Below are positions 42,514-55,600 of a stretch of 64,000 nt of DNA, one piece after another; positions within the stretch are counted from its first letter, which is position 1, and each line of letters begins with the position of its first letter. Below the pieces are notes generated by a model, which did no database searches, was not told where the DNA came from, and worked only from the letters and a program-made list of their open reading frames with translations. The DNA is from Macrocystis pyrifera (lineage: Eukaryota; Sar; Phaeophyceae; Laminariales; Laminariaceae): contig JASSKH010000019.1 in NCBI GenBank assembly GCA_031763025.1, positions 9,774,250 to 9,838,249 of the forward strand. The letters are read 5' to 3'. The translations under genes were made by a program, and so were the position numbers.

Positions 42514-42544
<31 letters not shown>

Positions 42545-42952
42545 TCCCCACCCCTCGTTTTACGGTTCCACTTGACTGCACCTGAGTTGACAAATTTGAT
42601 GGACCCGGACGCCGGCCGCTCCGCGACGATCGTCTGTCAGCTGCGCTGATCTACGCGATGACCTCCGACTTGCGCCTGCGCCTTCCCCGGTCCTCGCATC
42701 TCCCCCGCTGGCTCCGCACATCCGCGGAGCCCGTGTCCTCAATCACGCCCCTTTCTTTACCCACCCCCCCCCCCCCCTTCCCCGCCCCCGGTCGACCGCT
42801 TCTCGTTCCGTCCCCCCCCCCCCCCCTCGTTTCGTCACGTCCCCTCTTCTCCTCCCCATCCTCGATTTACAGTCCTCCCATCTCTCCATGTACGGAGAAT
42901 GCCCGTCCTTCTTGAAGCAATGACACCCCCTGCTGGCCGAGGCGTTTTGTCG

Positions 42953-43032
<80 letters not shown>

Positions 43033-43109
43033 ACCCCCCACCCCCCCCCCCCCCCCCCCCACCCCCCCCACCCCCCCCCCCACCCCCCCCCCCCCCCCCC
43101 CCCCCCCCC
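42514..43109. repeat. Poly-C tracts (30 bp and about 157 bp)
   Basis: C30 at 42514-42543, shorter C runs near 42766 and 42820, and a C tract at 42953-43109 interrupted by single A residues at irregular spacing. The minus strand is therefore G-tract DNA, capable of quadruplex formation. The region between (42544-42952) has no supported gene. Confidence 0.9.
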
Positions 43110-43286
43110 TTCGTTCTCCTGCCCTCTCCCTCTCCCCGCGCCCTTCTTCTCCTCGGCGGTTGCTTTCTGAGTACCCTCGCCCTCCATCTCCTCTGCGGCT
43201 GCTCTCGGCGAGACCCCCCACCTCCATGCCCCCCTCTCGCTCTTCCACCCGGACTCGGCCTTGACTTGTAGCTGCGCGAACTGAAA

Positions 43287-43982
43287 TCACGTCGCTGTTT
43301 CCTTGAAGGTCGACTCCAGCAAAGGCCCTGCCTCCTTGGCTGTCGGCAACGTAGATCCCCTCTGTTTGGACTTCATGGCAGTCAACCCCACCATCTCCCC
43401 GAATCTCATCAACTCCTTAATGAAGCGCCTCGTGAACTCCTCCTCGAAGGCCTTTGTCTCCACCACCCTCTTGTTGGTCATATAGAAGTGGTTTATCCCC
43501 TCCTCCACTCGTTGGAACAGTCGGCCCCACTACGTGTCAACCCGTCATAACGCCTCCTTTCACATCCGCGTCTTCTCGTCCGTAGCAAACGTTGACATCT
43601 GCAATTTGGCGCCTATCAATGCCTCTATTTCTTTAGCAGCGATGTGACATCCTCGCTTCTGCGCTTCCCCGACAACTCTGCCCTCGCGTACGACGCCAGG
43701 TCGAGATCAGCGAGTGCTCATCAAGTCATTCTCGCTTTTTTTGGACATGAATAACAGTCGATGGCACAGCAATGACATTGCCTGTTCCTTCACAGAACCC
43801 CACGGCGGTAAGCCGCCAACCGTTCGAATCTCCTGCCACACAATCATCCCTATGTCTGTCACATGCATCCATGATGCTGGTTCAGGGTCCTTGAAAATGC
43901 TGCCATGTTTCGTGTCACCATCCACCTCCCCGTATCTACCCCACCGCCGAAAACATGTCTTCCCCCTCCCCACCCAATCCAC
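43287..43982 (-). pseudogene. Gag-like scraps of the DIRS-like element
   Basis: Two short frames (43982-43707 and 43508-43287) contain protein-like stretches: SWMHVTDIGMIVWQEIRTVG and HFYMTNKRVVETKAFEEEF. They precede RT on the same strand, where the first ORF of a DIRS-type element lies. No named domain is recognised; assignment is from position only. Confidence 0.35.
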
Positions 43983-44449
43983 CCCTCTGTTTCTCCCACT
44001 ACTCCTCGGCTCGTCGACTCATCCCCCTTGTCTCCTCTGGCTCCCCGCCCTTGTCTCCCACCCCGCTGTCCATGGTCCACCCCTCTTTTCCAGATCCCAC
44101 TTTTTCCCCATCGAGCTCGACTCTCCTTGATCCCCGTCTCTTCTTTTATTTCAGTAGTCGTTCTCCTCTATTGGTTCTATTAGGGGGACTCTACCCCCTG
44201 CGTTCCACCTTCCTACTTCCGGAATTCATTATCCTGTCGCACTATCTGCTCCCTTCGAGTTGTCGGGCCGAATTTTCCCTAGTCTTCCGTCTCATGCAAC
44301 CTCCCAACGCTTCGAGGGTTTTCCCATGTTGCTCGGGGGCTCCCGCTGGTTGTGCATGTCTTGGTCCCTGTGCCTCGCGCGCTCGGTAGGTGCACCTCCG
44401 AGTTCACTGTATGCATCTTTGGTTTGTCCACCTATGCCTAAAGCATGCA

Positions 44450-44794
44450 TCATTCTTGTCTACAGTACATCTCTTTCGTCCTCCTGCTCATGCAAGCGTT
44501 TCTTTGGAGCCGCCTTGCTTCTATCCGTGGTCCGCTGTTCATCGCCGTCGCCCGTATTTTGTTTTCGCTCTTTTCCTCCCGATCTCCCCCGGTGATGTCC
44601 TCCGCCGAACTGCCTCGACGACCACTCTCCACGTCGGGAACGCATGCCGCTCCGCCCCCTCCTCTGCCCCTCGCCCCCATGGCTTCGGCCTCCTTGCCCA
44701 ACTTTTCTTTCCTCGCAAGCACCGCTTCCTTCACCTCCGCTCTCAGCGTTCGCATCTTCCATTTCCCTCTCCTGCTATCGTGACGCGTCTTCAT
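44450..44794 (-). pseudogene. Charged, possibly coiled-coil frame at the 5' end of the DIRS-like element
   Basis: A 114-codon frame rich in Lys, Arg and Glu (for example LRAEVKEAVLARKEKLGKEA), with helix-forming character near its start. It lies upstream of the gag-like scraps in the same direction. It may be the N-terminus of the first ORF. The strand's purine bias alone could also produce it. Confidence 0.3.
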
Positions 44795-44850
44795 ACTTGT
44801 CAGTCTTGTCCTTGGCCATGACTACGATCGAAGACACCAATTACCGTATG

Positions 44851-45954
44851 TCTACTCCCCTGACCCCCGGACCTCGACCCTCTACATACTGCTGTAGCTG
44901 CTGCTGATGCTATAAGCTGTTGCTGCTGGTTCCACTGCTGTACCGATGCCTCTGCGTATGCCTGCCCAGCATATACGTGCAGCTGTGATCTTCCCATGAC
45001 ATTTCAATACCAGGAATCTCCCCACTGCAATCACACCCCCCGCTACCTGGGAATTGTCCTTTTTCTGTCTTATTCGAGGGTCCCCTTATAATCTGGGAGA
45101 AAGGATATTTAGGTTGGTAGGCTGGTCGGGTATTTTGGTTCCTGTTGGGATCAAGGTACGGCCGAAGACCCAACACAACCCCTGACGCTGACTCTAACTC
45201 TAACCCTGACCCCAAACCGCAGCCAAAACGGGGCTAAACTGGCCATAAACGCGGCTGCGACGCGTTTGCATCGAACCAGGAAAATACTCAACTGCAGACG
45301 ATGATTCCGAACTGCAGATCGCGCTACGCAATTGTCGAGTCAAAAACACCCCTAAAGATCCTTCCTCCCAGATTGCTAAACATACTCCCTATTCGCCAAA
45401 CCTCAGACTGTTTAGAGATTCTTCTACTTTTGGGTCTTGTTTTTGCGCCCCTGGTCAGTAACGTCTCCTTCGTGGCCCAGGGCTTGCTCGGCGCCACTCA
45501 CACGAAACACTGACGCAGGCCTGCATTGGTGTCGCAGGAGGTCGACGGTAATTACACGCGAACGCGCCTATTCCCAGGTGGAAACACGAGTTCAACTCAT
45601 GGCACCATGGGGACGATCGCGCTAAAGAGACCATAATCTAAGTCCATGACGAAGAGCACGAAGCTCCTACAGGGGGAAGTTATCGAGCTGCTGCCCAAAC
45701 GCCGTCGTCGCCGACTTGCTCATCATGCGCTGCGCCTCAACGGCTACAGCAGCACGTGGACTCCCTGCGCCAGCAACTCAACGGTGGATAGGCAAGGAGA
45801 GAACTATCGCATCAAAGTAAGCAATTGATATGCTGGGGATGGGCAGAGCTTACGAAAGTATGTATATCGCGATATTGCCCGGCTTCGAACTAACCCGCGT
45901 CGCTCGCACTGTGCCTGAGCTCACACGAACTATTTGCTGATAGGTACAAGGCGC
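44851..45954. other. Spacer without a supported gene
   Basis: No coding or RNA gene seen. It contains a short telomere-like CTAACTCTAACCCTGACCCC stretch near 45190 and some GCTGCTG words near 44895. Confidence 0.5.
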
Positions 45955-47700
45955 TTCGCTCCGCGGGCGGCCGCTACGCTCGCTGACGAAGGAAAAGGAC
46001 ATAAAATTATACGAAGCGGACAGAGGTTCATGATTGAATATAGTTTTGTTTATCATCGTACAGAGTTGCAAACTGCAGAGTTGTTGTAAACTGCCGACTT
46101 GATAATGCCAAAAGTCCCGCCGCCATGCTTCAGGAGAAAATAGGTCGGAAGGCACATACGCTTCGCGTCGCGGGCGGTTCCCTCACATGCCGTACGTACG
46201 TAAATACCCCAGGTGGGTAAGGTATTTTTTTCTTATTGTTAGTAACTGCTGTATGTAAGAAAGAGAAAGCACAGCACGGCCCAACAGCAGCATCGCAACA
46301 CCAATGAAAATGGAATCGAAATTTCTCAAAGAAAACAATCCCTGTCCCCACTCATATCTCCTGGAATAATTTTCTGCCTGATTGGAACACCTTGCACTGG
46401 TCAAAGGTCAAAAAAGAAAAAAATCAAACAGCGGATCTTCTCTCTCAGCCTCGTACGCAGCCCGCCCCTCTCGCGACTACTCGCCACCGATTCGGTTCGG
46501 GTAAAGCTTCCCTCACTCTCTGTCACAGTGAGCCCCGTCGCCCGCCTCGCGTGAAGCCCGCTACTCACCGTGGCTGTCGTTCGCCAGCTCGACAATGTTG
46601 GTGCTGAGACTTGGTACCTCTCTCGTTGAGCTTCAAGACCGGTCGCAAAGGTAAGCACCGCTTCAATGTTGTATTCAAAACCGCTTCAATGACCCTTATA
46701 ATCTCGTACATACTCTATCAAAAGCCACAAACGGAGACCAGACAGAGCCCACTCATGCTTTCCTCGTGTCTCGAGACACACGCGATGCGTACGCGCGAAA
46801 ACCGCGACACCGTTTCTTTCAACCCCCCGCCCGCTACGCTCGCTCAGGAAGGAAAGTGCATCAAATTATGCGAAGCCGACAGAGGTCTATGATGGCATAT
46901 AGTTTTCTCATGATTGATTGTAGTTGCAAACTGGCGACTTGATAATGCCAAGAGTCCCGCCACCATGCTTCTGGAGAAATCAGCTCGGACGCCACATACG
47001 CTTCGCGCCGCGGGCGGTTTTCCGCTACGCTCGCTCACATGCCGTACGTACATACATACCCCAGGTAGGGTACTTATTTTTTTTCTTTCGATATGCCCTG
47101 TGTCTGTACACTCGTATGTATGAAACATAAAAAACAGCACGGCGCAGCAGCCCCCCAAAAACAATGAAAATGAAACCGAAACTTTTTTGGAGGAAAAAAA
47201 TACTCGTCTCCTTTCGTGTAATAATTTACTCCCCGAATGGAACACCTTACAACGGTCAAAAAGATAAAAAGAAAAAAAATCAAACAGCGGAGCTTCTCTC
47301 TCAACCTCGTACGCCGCGCGCCCGTCTCGCGACCACCTCGCAACCGATTCGGGCCTGGTAAAGCTTTCCTCCCTTTCTGCCACAGTGAGCCCCGTCACCC
47401 GCCTTGCATGAAGCGCGGTGCTCACCGTGGCCCTCGTTCGCCAGCTCGGCACAGTTGGTGCTCAGGCTGAGTCGCTCTCTCTCTGATTTTGGGTTTCGTC
47501 GCAAAAATAAACACCGCTTGATTTTTTTTTTGCATATCAAAATCACCCTTATACACTCGAACATAGTATAACCGAAACCACATCAGGAGGCCAGACAGAG
47601 CCTATTCATGCTTCTCTCGTGTCTCGAGGCACACGCGACGCCTAGCCACGAAAACGGCGACCGCGCTCCTTGCAACCCCCCCCTCTACCCGCCAGCACCC
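45955..47700 (+). repeat. Tandem duplication of an 857-bp noncoding unit
   Basis: Two diverged copies, about 45955-46820 and 46821-47700. Paired landmarks include GACAGAGG at 46019 and 46878, CTTGATAATGCCAA, CACATACGCTTCGCG, CATGCCGTACGTAC, ATCAAACAGCGGA at 46422 and 47279, GTGAGCCCCGTC, and TCTCGTGTCTCGAG. Spacing between pairs is 856-859 bp. The copies hold purine/pyrimidine-biased blocks and a CGCTACGCTCGCT motif but no convincing gene. A third partial copy lies at 1880-2065 on the other strand. The unit may be a repeat of unknown class or an LTR-like sequence. Confidence 0.82.
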
Positions 47701-50700
47701 GCTGACATCCGTGACGGTGCCGCTCGCGCCCGCGGAACCGTGCTCGGAGTACACGCACACACACGAAACGAAAGAAGAAAAAAGGAAAGAAGGACTGAAA
47801 GGGCAAAGAGAATGGAGAAACCAAAGACCCGCTGGAAAGGTCCGGCAAGTAATAAAAGGAGGCGATATTCAAGTGGGAGCTCTGAGAGGCCAGGGATGTA
47901 CCAATCGGACACGCTCAGAGAGTGAGATATCTATAAGTAGTTCTATATAAAAAATTCTAGAAAATCGCGATATTTGACCTTTAGAGCCAAATTATGTGCC
48001 TCACGAGTTTTTTACGGACGCCGGGTATAAGCGATATTTTCGCGATACGTGGTACGCAACACGCAAATATGTGATTGGGGTATTTTTACCCCAAGCATAT
48101 AGTTGTGTTCTCTTTGTGTTGGTAGAGCCGAATTTGGCAGAAAAAAATTGGAAACAGCCTGTCCCCTCTACTCGGTCATCCGATCATTACCCTGCCAGCA
48201 AGGACCACAACAGCAGCAGTGGTGACCGCCATGACTTGGTTGAATAAGTACGGCAGACGGGTGCTCCCTTGGTCGGGGAGAGGCGGATGCACAGGATGCC
48301 CCGGTCGAGTGGCACCAGCACAACATCCAGTGCTCTGGCTGGGCGTCTTTCTGCCGGAGTTGCCCCAAACCCATGTCCCAAACACGGCACGCCCCACCTT
48401 ATCGGGAACAAGCGCGCAGCGCCAACCAAACCTTTGGCTGTTGGCGGACACATTTCAGCACGAGCACGAGACGCGTCCGCGCTGCGCCCTCGTGTATGCC
48501 AAGAGCCAAGTCCATGGTGTACGCGAAAGCCAGCCGAGCTATCTAGAGAAGCAGCTGCAGCAGCAGCAGCAGCAGCGACGTCCTCCAGCCCATGCGGTGT
48601 TCTACCTACTACCAGGTACGTGTTTGTGGACTTGCTGACTATTATTATTGCACCCATGTTTTTATCTCGCTTTGTTTTGTCAATAAAAACAATGTGAAGT
48701 TTTATATCGAGGGATTTGCGTGTACGAAAATCGCGTGATGAATTCGGCGCTATTAAGAATCAAAACATCACCCTCTCTCGAGGTTTATATATATACGTCT
48801 AATATGTTGTCGAAGCCCAGCAATAGTGACCGCTGTGCAGGCTGACGTGCGACATGTGCCTTGTTCGTCTGGCGTATGCGCCCAACGTCAATATTATTTC
48901 TGGTCTCCGTCTTGTACTGTAGTGTTTACTGGGCTTTAGCAAACAAAACAACCCTTCCCGGTGGACAAGAGTAATGCCCGCCAGTTAGCTACAATACGCG
49001 TTTGTGATATACACCTCTCATCAGTGTGTCAGCAATGCGTGCTGTCCTACGCTGCACAATTTAACGGCCTGTGCCCGGTCAACGCGATTCAAGCGCGGGG
49101 GCCGTCTCAAGTGATACTCCGCACACAGGGAAATAATTTAACTCTTCAGCCCCATCCCTAAAAGCACGTTCATCCTGCAACTGTATCTTTCTACAGTATT
49201 TACGTTCGTACATACGCACCTCATTGTCGATCGGTGGTCAAGTTTGGATGAAACTGCTTTTGTCGGCCGTGAATGTAGACCACCCCTGATTTCGTTCATT
49301 TGTCGCTCTATGATAGCTAGAGTATACCGTAGTTCATTTTCAAATACATCGAGCAAACCCAAATTCATGTTCTCCAAAAGAGCACCCACAAACGGTCTTG
49401 AATTGTGTAAAGCAGCTATTCCTTGTACCATAAAAGCGGAAAGCGTGGCATAATGTCAACCCTGTTGAAGGAGTCTCTTGAAATACGCCCGCTAACACGA
49501 AGCGAACGGCCTCCCTGGTGCTGCAATCACCGCCGAAGATCTCACGGGACAGCACTTTCACCGCTTCACTTTCACCCAGGCAGAAAACTTGTCTAGACAC
49601 GCGTTGACTGAAACCAAACTACTTGGTTACAGTGTGAAACACTCGAACTTACACCCTTAACAGCGCACGTTTGGCGTCGCTTTGCACGTCTCCCGACATA
49701 TTTGATCACCGCGCGAAATCAGTACATTCTTGTCGTACAGTAGCACCTTATCCACGTTCCAGATTTTGACTCTTCTCTCCCTCGGCCTCACAAAGTCATG
49801 ACTCGAACGTCAAACGCGGATATGCAGTCATCTCGTATTGTCGACGAAACATCCGAATCGCAAAGGGGTCCGAAAAATGCTGTTTCTGTATTTTAATCTT
49901 CGAATAGAAGATCTCTCAAGTACAAAGGGGTCACGCTCACGCCAGCGAGAGCATGTGCGTCTCATCCTGGCTACTCGCTTCTGAGGTATATCAGGTTCGC
50001 CTCAGCGGGGTTTCGTTCACGCTGCTCCTGTACGCGCCCTGATGACTCCTATAGCCTTCGGTACCGACCGAAAAATGTGTCAAATCATGACTTTTTGTTG
50101 TACGGGCCTGCACTGATACTGCGTATGTTGAGGGATGTCAACGTAGCCCGGGATGTCTGGATATTGGGTTTCATCGGCGGCTGATAGCTCTGGGAAATGC
50201 CAAACAGATCATTATGCGTGGTAAGTGTCATATCGCCTGCATATCACGTGTACTGGTATTAAAAGTTGAAGTATCGTGCATATTTGCGAAATTACCATCT
50301 GAAATTCCTGCTCGTGGCTTTGCGGACAAGCAAAACGTCTGCCGTTACACTGCCTTGAGTATTGTTGTTCTCCTGACCGTGCTTATAGGTGTACTCAATT
50401 GTACTACTGAGGCGTTGGTCGTCCCGACCGCTGGGTCGTGAATTCCTGTTTCTCGAGGACCAGGCCATCTCCCAATTCGGGCCAGCACCTGACTGAGGAA
50501 ACCGATCTTCGTTCGCTCCATTATGTGGTATTTCCATACCGCCCACCAGACGTCATTGGTTCCCTGCCTCTGGTGACTATGGTCCTTCCCCCGCAGCGAT
50601 TGCCTACCCTCTGGCGGATACTGCTGTGCATAGATGCATCATGATAAACCACAGCAGTGATACCGCTACCCAACAAACGTGTTGACCCCAGCCCGATGGA

Positions 50701-51474
50701 CGAGACACCTGTCTTGGCGCTAATAAATCGTCAATCTGCGTAGAACTGCAGTGTTGTTGTAGTGGAACCGTGTAGACAAACTTGGAGCAACCCGCGTATC
50801 CTATCGCCGTCCAGACAATCATCAACTGTTGTTGCATAGTACGTTGCCCATTATCTGGACCCGTCGCGGGGCGTGTCGCGACTCCAGCGTCCGATACTGT
50901 TGCTCTTCAGTCTGGTTGGCACACCTCATTCCGCTATTTGTTGATTTGGTCACCAACAGTCACTCCAACCCAAATCCGTGGTCATCTGTGAGCAAGAACA
51001 CCGTTTATGCTGAGCCAAGGCCAACCCGAGCTTGGCTATATATTTTCGCAAAGATTGCGCTCATACCACGGTCGTGTCGAATTTACAAGCTGCCGCTCTG
51101 GAACCATCGGCCTGCAGCAGTAGTAGGAACCGGCTCAAACACCAAAGGCCATAAACGCCTACCCCCGGGGGTACGATCTACCAATGAGCTACTTTTAGGA
51201 GTACAGTATACACCCACGAATAAGAAAAAACACGATAAGAATAGGAGGCTCAGATTTTGGAGGACGCTAAGATTTTTTTCAAGAAATCTTGCATAGTGGC
51301 GGGCGCTACACTAAGTTCTATACAATAGAATTGTGTTTGAAGATGGTGTCACAACAGTAAGGTCCCAACGCTATTAATAGCTCGGGATGGGTTTCTTCTT
51401 GGCGAGTCCATACTGCTGCGGCCCCACCCCCTAGTACTGGGAGAATACACGACCGCTGGGCCACGGGACCCCAC
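47701..51474. other. Region with one GC-rich open segment, no confident gene
   Basis: From 48187 to 48697 three frames are open at once, two sense and one antisense, over a GC-rich block with a short CAG run near 48555. The sense frame 48219-48638 meets a good splice-donor-like GGTACGTG near 48615, and AATAAA follows at 48682, so an exon is possible, but no domain is recognised. The rest (48700-51474) has only short unsupported frames. Confidence 0.35.
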
Positions 51475-52600
51475 GATGTCCCGTGGGATGTTGGCCGCAC
51501 TTTCATGGTCATACCTCCCATGGGAATTTAGCGGGCAACGCCAAGAATAGCAGGCCAGTCCGAGGGACCGAAGCGACCGAGGCTTTTTTTCCTTAAGCAC
51601 TCTTCGCAGCGGTGTGTACAGGCTTTCATCATTTCATCAGTGTGTCTGCCTGCAATAGTCGTGTTTTCCAATACTAATGCAAGAGCTGTACGTTGCCGAC
51701 TTGCCGACTTGCCGAACTTCCACATCTACAGAAACGGGCGAGCTTGAGCGAACGCCTGTGGGACTTGTCTCGTCGCAAGCCATCTCGAATTCGTCGCATT
51801 CGACGTGCTGCTGGCGTGTTTTGAATGAGATATTTTGTTTTTCCAGTGGAATCTAACGGCCCCCCGGGAGTACCCGCTGCATCACATGGCCTTCCCACGG
51901 ATAATAATTGCATCACGTGGGAATTTCCAATTGGTTCCCCATGGTTTCAACGGGGATTCATGCGAGTTTTCCCACGGCGGCCCAAGTGACTCCACGATTA
52001 GGATATATACTATGAATAATGGTAGTTCACAATATCCATGGATTTCGAATCTGTCGAGGCTACCACTTCAACGTAGCCGAAGGATGCCGCGCGGGACCAA
52101 ACGCTGTAGCAATTTTGTGATATGGTCCATGGTTTACTATTGGGTCCCCACTGGGTCCCGTGGATAACAGCGGGATCCCACGGGGAAGTTCTTTTTCAAC
52201 CGCGAAATCCGGTGGATCACAGCGGGTTCCCGTGGGAATCACCACGGGTTCTGATCGGGATTCCCGTGGGTACCTGTGTAATACAACAGACGACCCGTGG
52301 GGATTCCCGTCGGAATCGGTATTGCTCGTTCCCGTGGAAATCACCGCGGGTGCCCCTGGGATACAACGGGGGACCGTGGGTTTCCAAGGGGAGTTTCGGC
52401 GTATCCGTGGTTGCCCGTGGGAGTTCCCGTGGGTGTTCGTGGGATACAGCGGAAGACCGTGGACGCCGGTGGGTTTCCCCGCGCAAACAAAGACCGTGGG
52501 GAGTGTACAGGTTGGCCGTGGGTTCGCATTGGTACAAGTTTGTCACGTGGGCCCCCATAGGAAGTCCCGCGGGAACCCATCGGAATTGAACATTGTATCC
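51475..52600. repeat. CCCGTGGGA-type degenerate satellite
   Basis: About 1.1 kb, densest at 52140-52560, built from a diverged unit with TTCCCGTGGGAATCAC, CGCGGGT and GGATACAACGG. The left part (51480-52000) carries scattered CCCACGG/CCCCGGG words in inverse orientation. The unit is palindrome-prone (CCCGTGGG / CCCACGGG). Open frames here (up to 199 codons) come from the repeat. Confidence 0.78.
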
Positions 52601-55600
52601 GTGGGCTTGTTTGGGCTCCCGCTTTCTCGGCGGAACGGTGTGCGCTATATGAGCCCGCTGTGGTCTCGGGTGCTACGCAAATGTGTTGGATACACACAAC
52701 GGTGGAGACTCAAAGAATCCCATGTGACGCCCCACAGGAAAATGAGGAATCCGCGGTAAAGATTTTGTTTTGCTGTAACTCCAGCTGTACTCGTTCGATT
52801 TTATCAAAGTAAGAGTGTTCGGTTGCTGTTGAAGAGTACATAGTTTATGAGCCTATCAGACGTGAACTATTCTACGAATTAAAGAAGTTAGCCGCTTAGA
52901 CGTTTTTCTCTCCACCACTTGTCATTTACTCAACTTTCAAAAACCAGTGTTGGACCCATGCCAATGGGAAAGCGAAGTATCAATAAAAAGTTTGAATTCT
53001 AAAGAAACCGTCCAAACGTTTTAGAACACGCTTCCTACGGGCACGTTTAGAAAAAAAAAAGGTCCCAACTTTTGGAAAATCCCGAAAAAAGCAAATCTGG
53101 GGCCGATGTTGGGCCAAGATCGGCTTGAGAAAAACCCAGGCCCATCTTTGGTTCGAACCGAGTCGTCGACAGACATCGATCGACAAAACCAACGATTGCG
53201 TCATGAATTATGAACGGAATGCGCTCGTTAGGGGATCCGACCCACCCTTCGGTCACCGTCTTCACACAATGGCCAGTGATGTGTGGCGGGCGCTGGCCAG
53301 GCGTACGATAAAAAACAATTAGCCGCTGGTGTGTACAAAACAGAAGACAAACTTCTTTGGTCCGCCTATGGCAAAAAAACAGTTTTTTTTTTTCAGGTTT
53401 GGGAGGATGCAGCAGGACGCCGCCGGCAAGATCTCGCCCCCTAGAGCATTTATCCACTTGCTCTCTTCGATGCCGTCATCTATGCTCGTTGACCTTGCCC
53501 GACACCAAGCGGATTGGCCGTGGGCTGAGTCATATCGAGATCGAGCATCGAGCGTCGCACGAGCTGATTTTTATCAACGTGTTGACAATTTGCAACGAGA
53601 GAATACAAATTGCCATGCCTGCAGTCGTTAGAAAAAGAAGAAGGAAAAAGCAAACATTTTTTCCCTTTTTTCCCACAGCGACGGTACGAGGATATGTTTG
53701 GCTGTTTTTTCGAAGCAATATTTTATAAAGAAAACTTTTGGACTTCGCGTTTCCATTGACATAGGTCTTAGTAGCTGAAGTTTCTTAGTATCTATCTGCG
53801 ATCCAAATCCGCCGGCTAGTTCAGTACGCGCGCGAAATCCGAGTCGTCTTTTGCTTCGAGCTTTGCCTGGGAGAGCAGAAGGGAGGAGCTCTTTCGTACC
53901 CAGTGTGTATTTGAGACAGGAGGTGTAGATAGCTGAAAACACCTGCGAGACGGATCAAAAGGACCATCACATTGGTCCTGGTGGATCATGATCCCATCGA
54001 GATTTAGTATCACCCAACACTCCCACGCAATGCATTGACGTAGTCGAGAGGGGGGAAGGAAGATTGTAGCAAAAACATTGTTTCCAGGACAGAAAAAACA
54101 ATGAGTACTACGAACGGGTACTCAAGTGTTTGGCGATTTCTGTGGTGTTGTACGCAGAACCACTCACTTGAACAATGACGTTGAATACCTCAGGATGACA
54201 TGCTTGCCTGAGTCGGTATCCAAAACCATATCCTACGTGACCGACACTGGAGTATGGACTTAGAGCTGTTGCGGCCGATGCTGGTGCCATGAATATCACG
54301 CCGACTGGTCGCCAAGCCTTTTACTAAACGAGATGTTTTATCGGAGGTGTTCGCGGTCCACAATATAATTGCAAACGGCATATTGCAGCAGAACCAGGAT
54401 AAACCAACAATAACGAGAGATGCAAAACTGGGTCTGGTTTAGTTTTGTTTTCAGCCACGGGCTTCTTGCAACATCTCACCTTCAATCATCTTACCGTGGT
54501 ACCCATTTTTCCTGATGCTTGGAGAATTTGTCGTATGTTTATTCTTATGTTCCTACAAAAACCATCTATTCTTCATATTTACCTCCTGCGAGATTTCTGG
54601 TTAGATGGCTTGGGTATGATCTGTTAATTCTATCCAGTACATTTGGCAAGGCATTGTATTGTTTCGTTCCCATACTGATCTCGCAACGAATTTCCTTGAA
54701 GAGCGTTGCGTTCGCCCAGGCGACATCTCGATTTTCAGCGCTCTTGTTCTCGATAACGATAATAAAGATGTTGAAGCCGAACATTATATTTTCGTGAGGT
54801 TCTCGGCCGGACGTTCCCGGAAACACCCAGTTCGGCGTTGGCAACCGTCCCGTTCCGGAACAAGCTGAAAAACCATGGTGAGTGAATTCGAGGTCAGCTA
54901 CGGTGTATCCGTTCCGTAGTGCGTGACCACAGAGCTTCTATTTCCATAGGGATCAAGAGTCCGCGCGGACACTGGATAACACACGAAGGATGTCGATTGG
55001 TCGTGTTGCAGCCGACGAACTTGTGGTGCCTTCGCCAGGGTTATCTGGAACAACTTTCAAGTACGCATGGGAAACAAACGGGATCGTCAAGTTGCAAGGG
55101 CAACTGCCGGACAGTCTCCACAGCCGGAATGTTGAAAATGCTCGAGCCGGTACTACGGCTGTGGGGGTCACGCCCAGGCCTCGTTTGTATTCAGCCGCTC
55201 AGAGTCACTCGGCCTAGTGAACAACCTGTTTCGTTCTAGGCTTGAGCTATTGTACCATTTTTCCAAGGCGCACCGCCATGAGATTGTTTGTTGCGCTGTG
55301 CCAAAGCAGGCACTTTCTTCCACGTGCAGTTTGGAGCGCAGTTCAGAGCCACTCGCCCAAGTGGTCTGTATGCGGTAGTGAAAAATTATGGCATCATACC
55401 CCCCCTACCGTAGTCCGTTGTCTGTAAGTAGCCGAACTGGTTCTCTTCTCCAAGCCTGGACTGATCGACAACAATGAAGCTGGCAGATGTGTGCCTACAG
55501 AGCTCTAACTCATCACCGAGAAAACAGGCTGGTACCACGTTGCAGTACAAGTACGCACACCTATTGCCAAACTGAGTCGACACCCGAATGTTCTAAGGGC

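Larger units (their letters stand above)
38150..44850 (-). mobile_element. Decayed DIRS-like (tyrosine recombinase) retroelement
   Basis: About 6.7 kb on the minus strand. Going downward there are gag-like scraps, an RT N-terminus, RT core, RNase H and a tyrosine recombinase. The order RT-RNase H-recombinase, with no integrase or aspartic protease, is that of DIRS-type elements. Every domain is broken by frame shifts and some catalytic residues are altered. A minisatellite (41290-42290) and poly-C tracts (42514-43109) lie between gag-like and RT regions. The minus strand is very G/A-rich throughout. Terminal repeats were not identified, so the limits are approximate. Confidence 0.72.

Noticed and set aside
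52160..52759. A 199-codon open frame in the CCCGTGGGA satellite
   Set aside because: Overlapping open frames on both strands follow the repeat unit; no protein family features.
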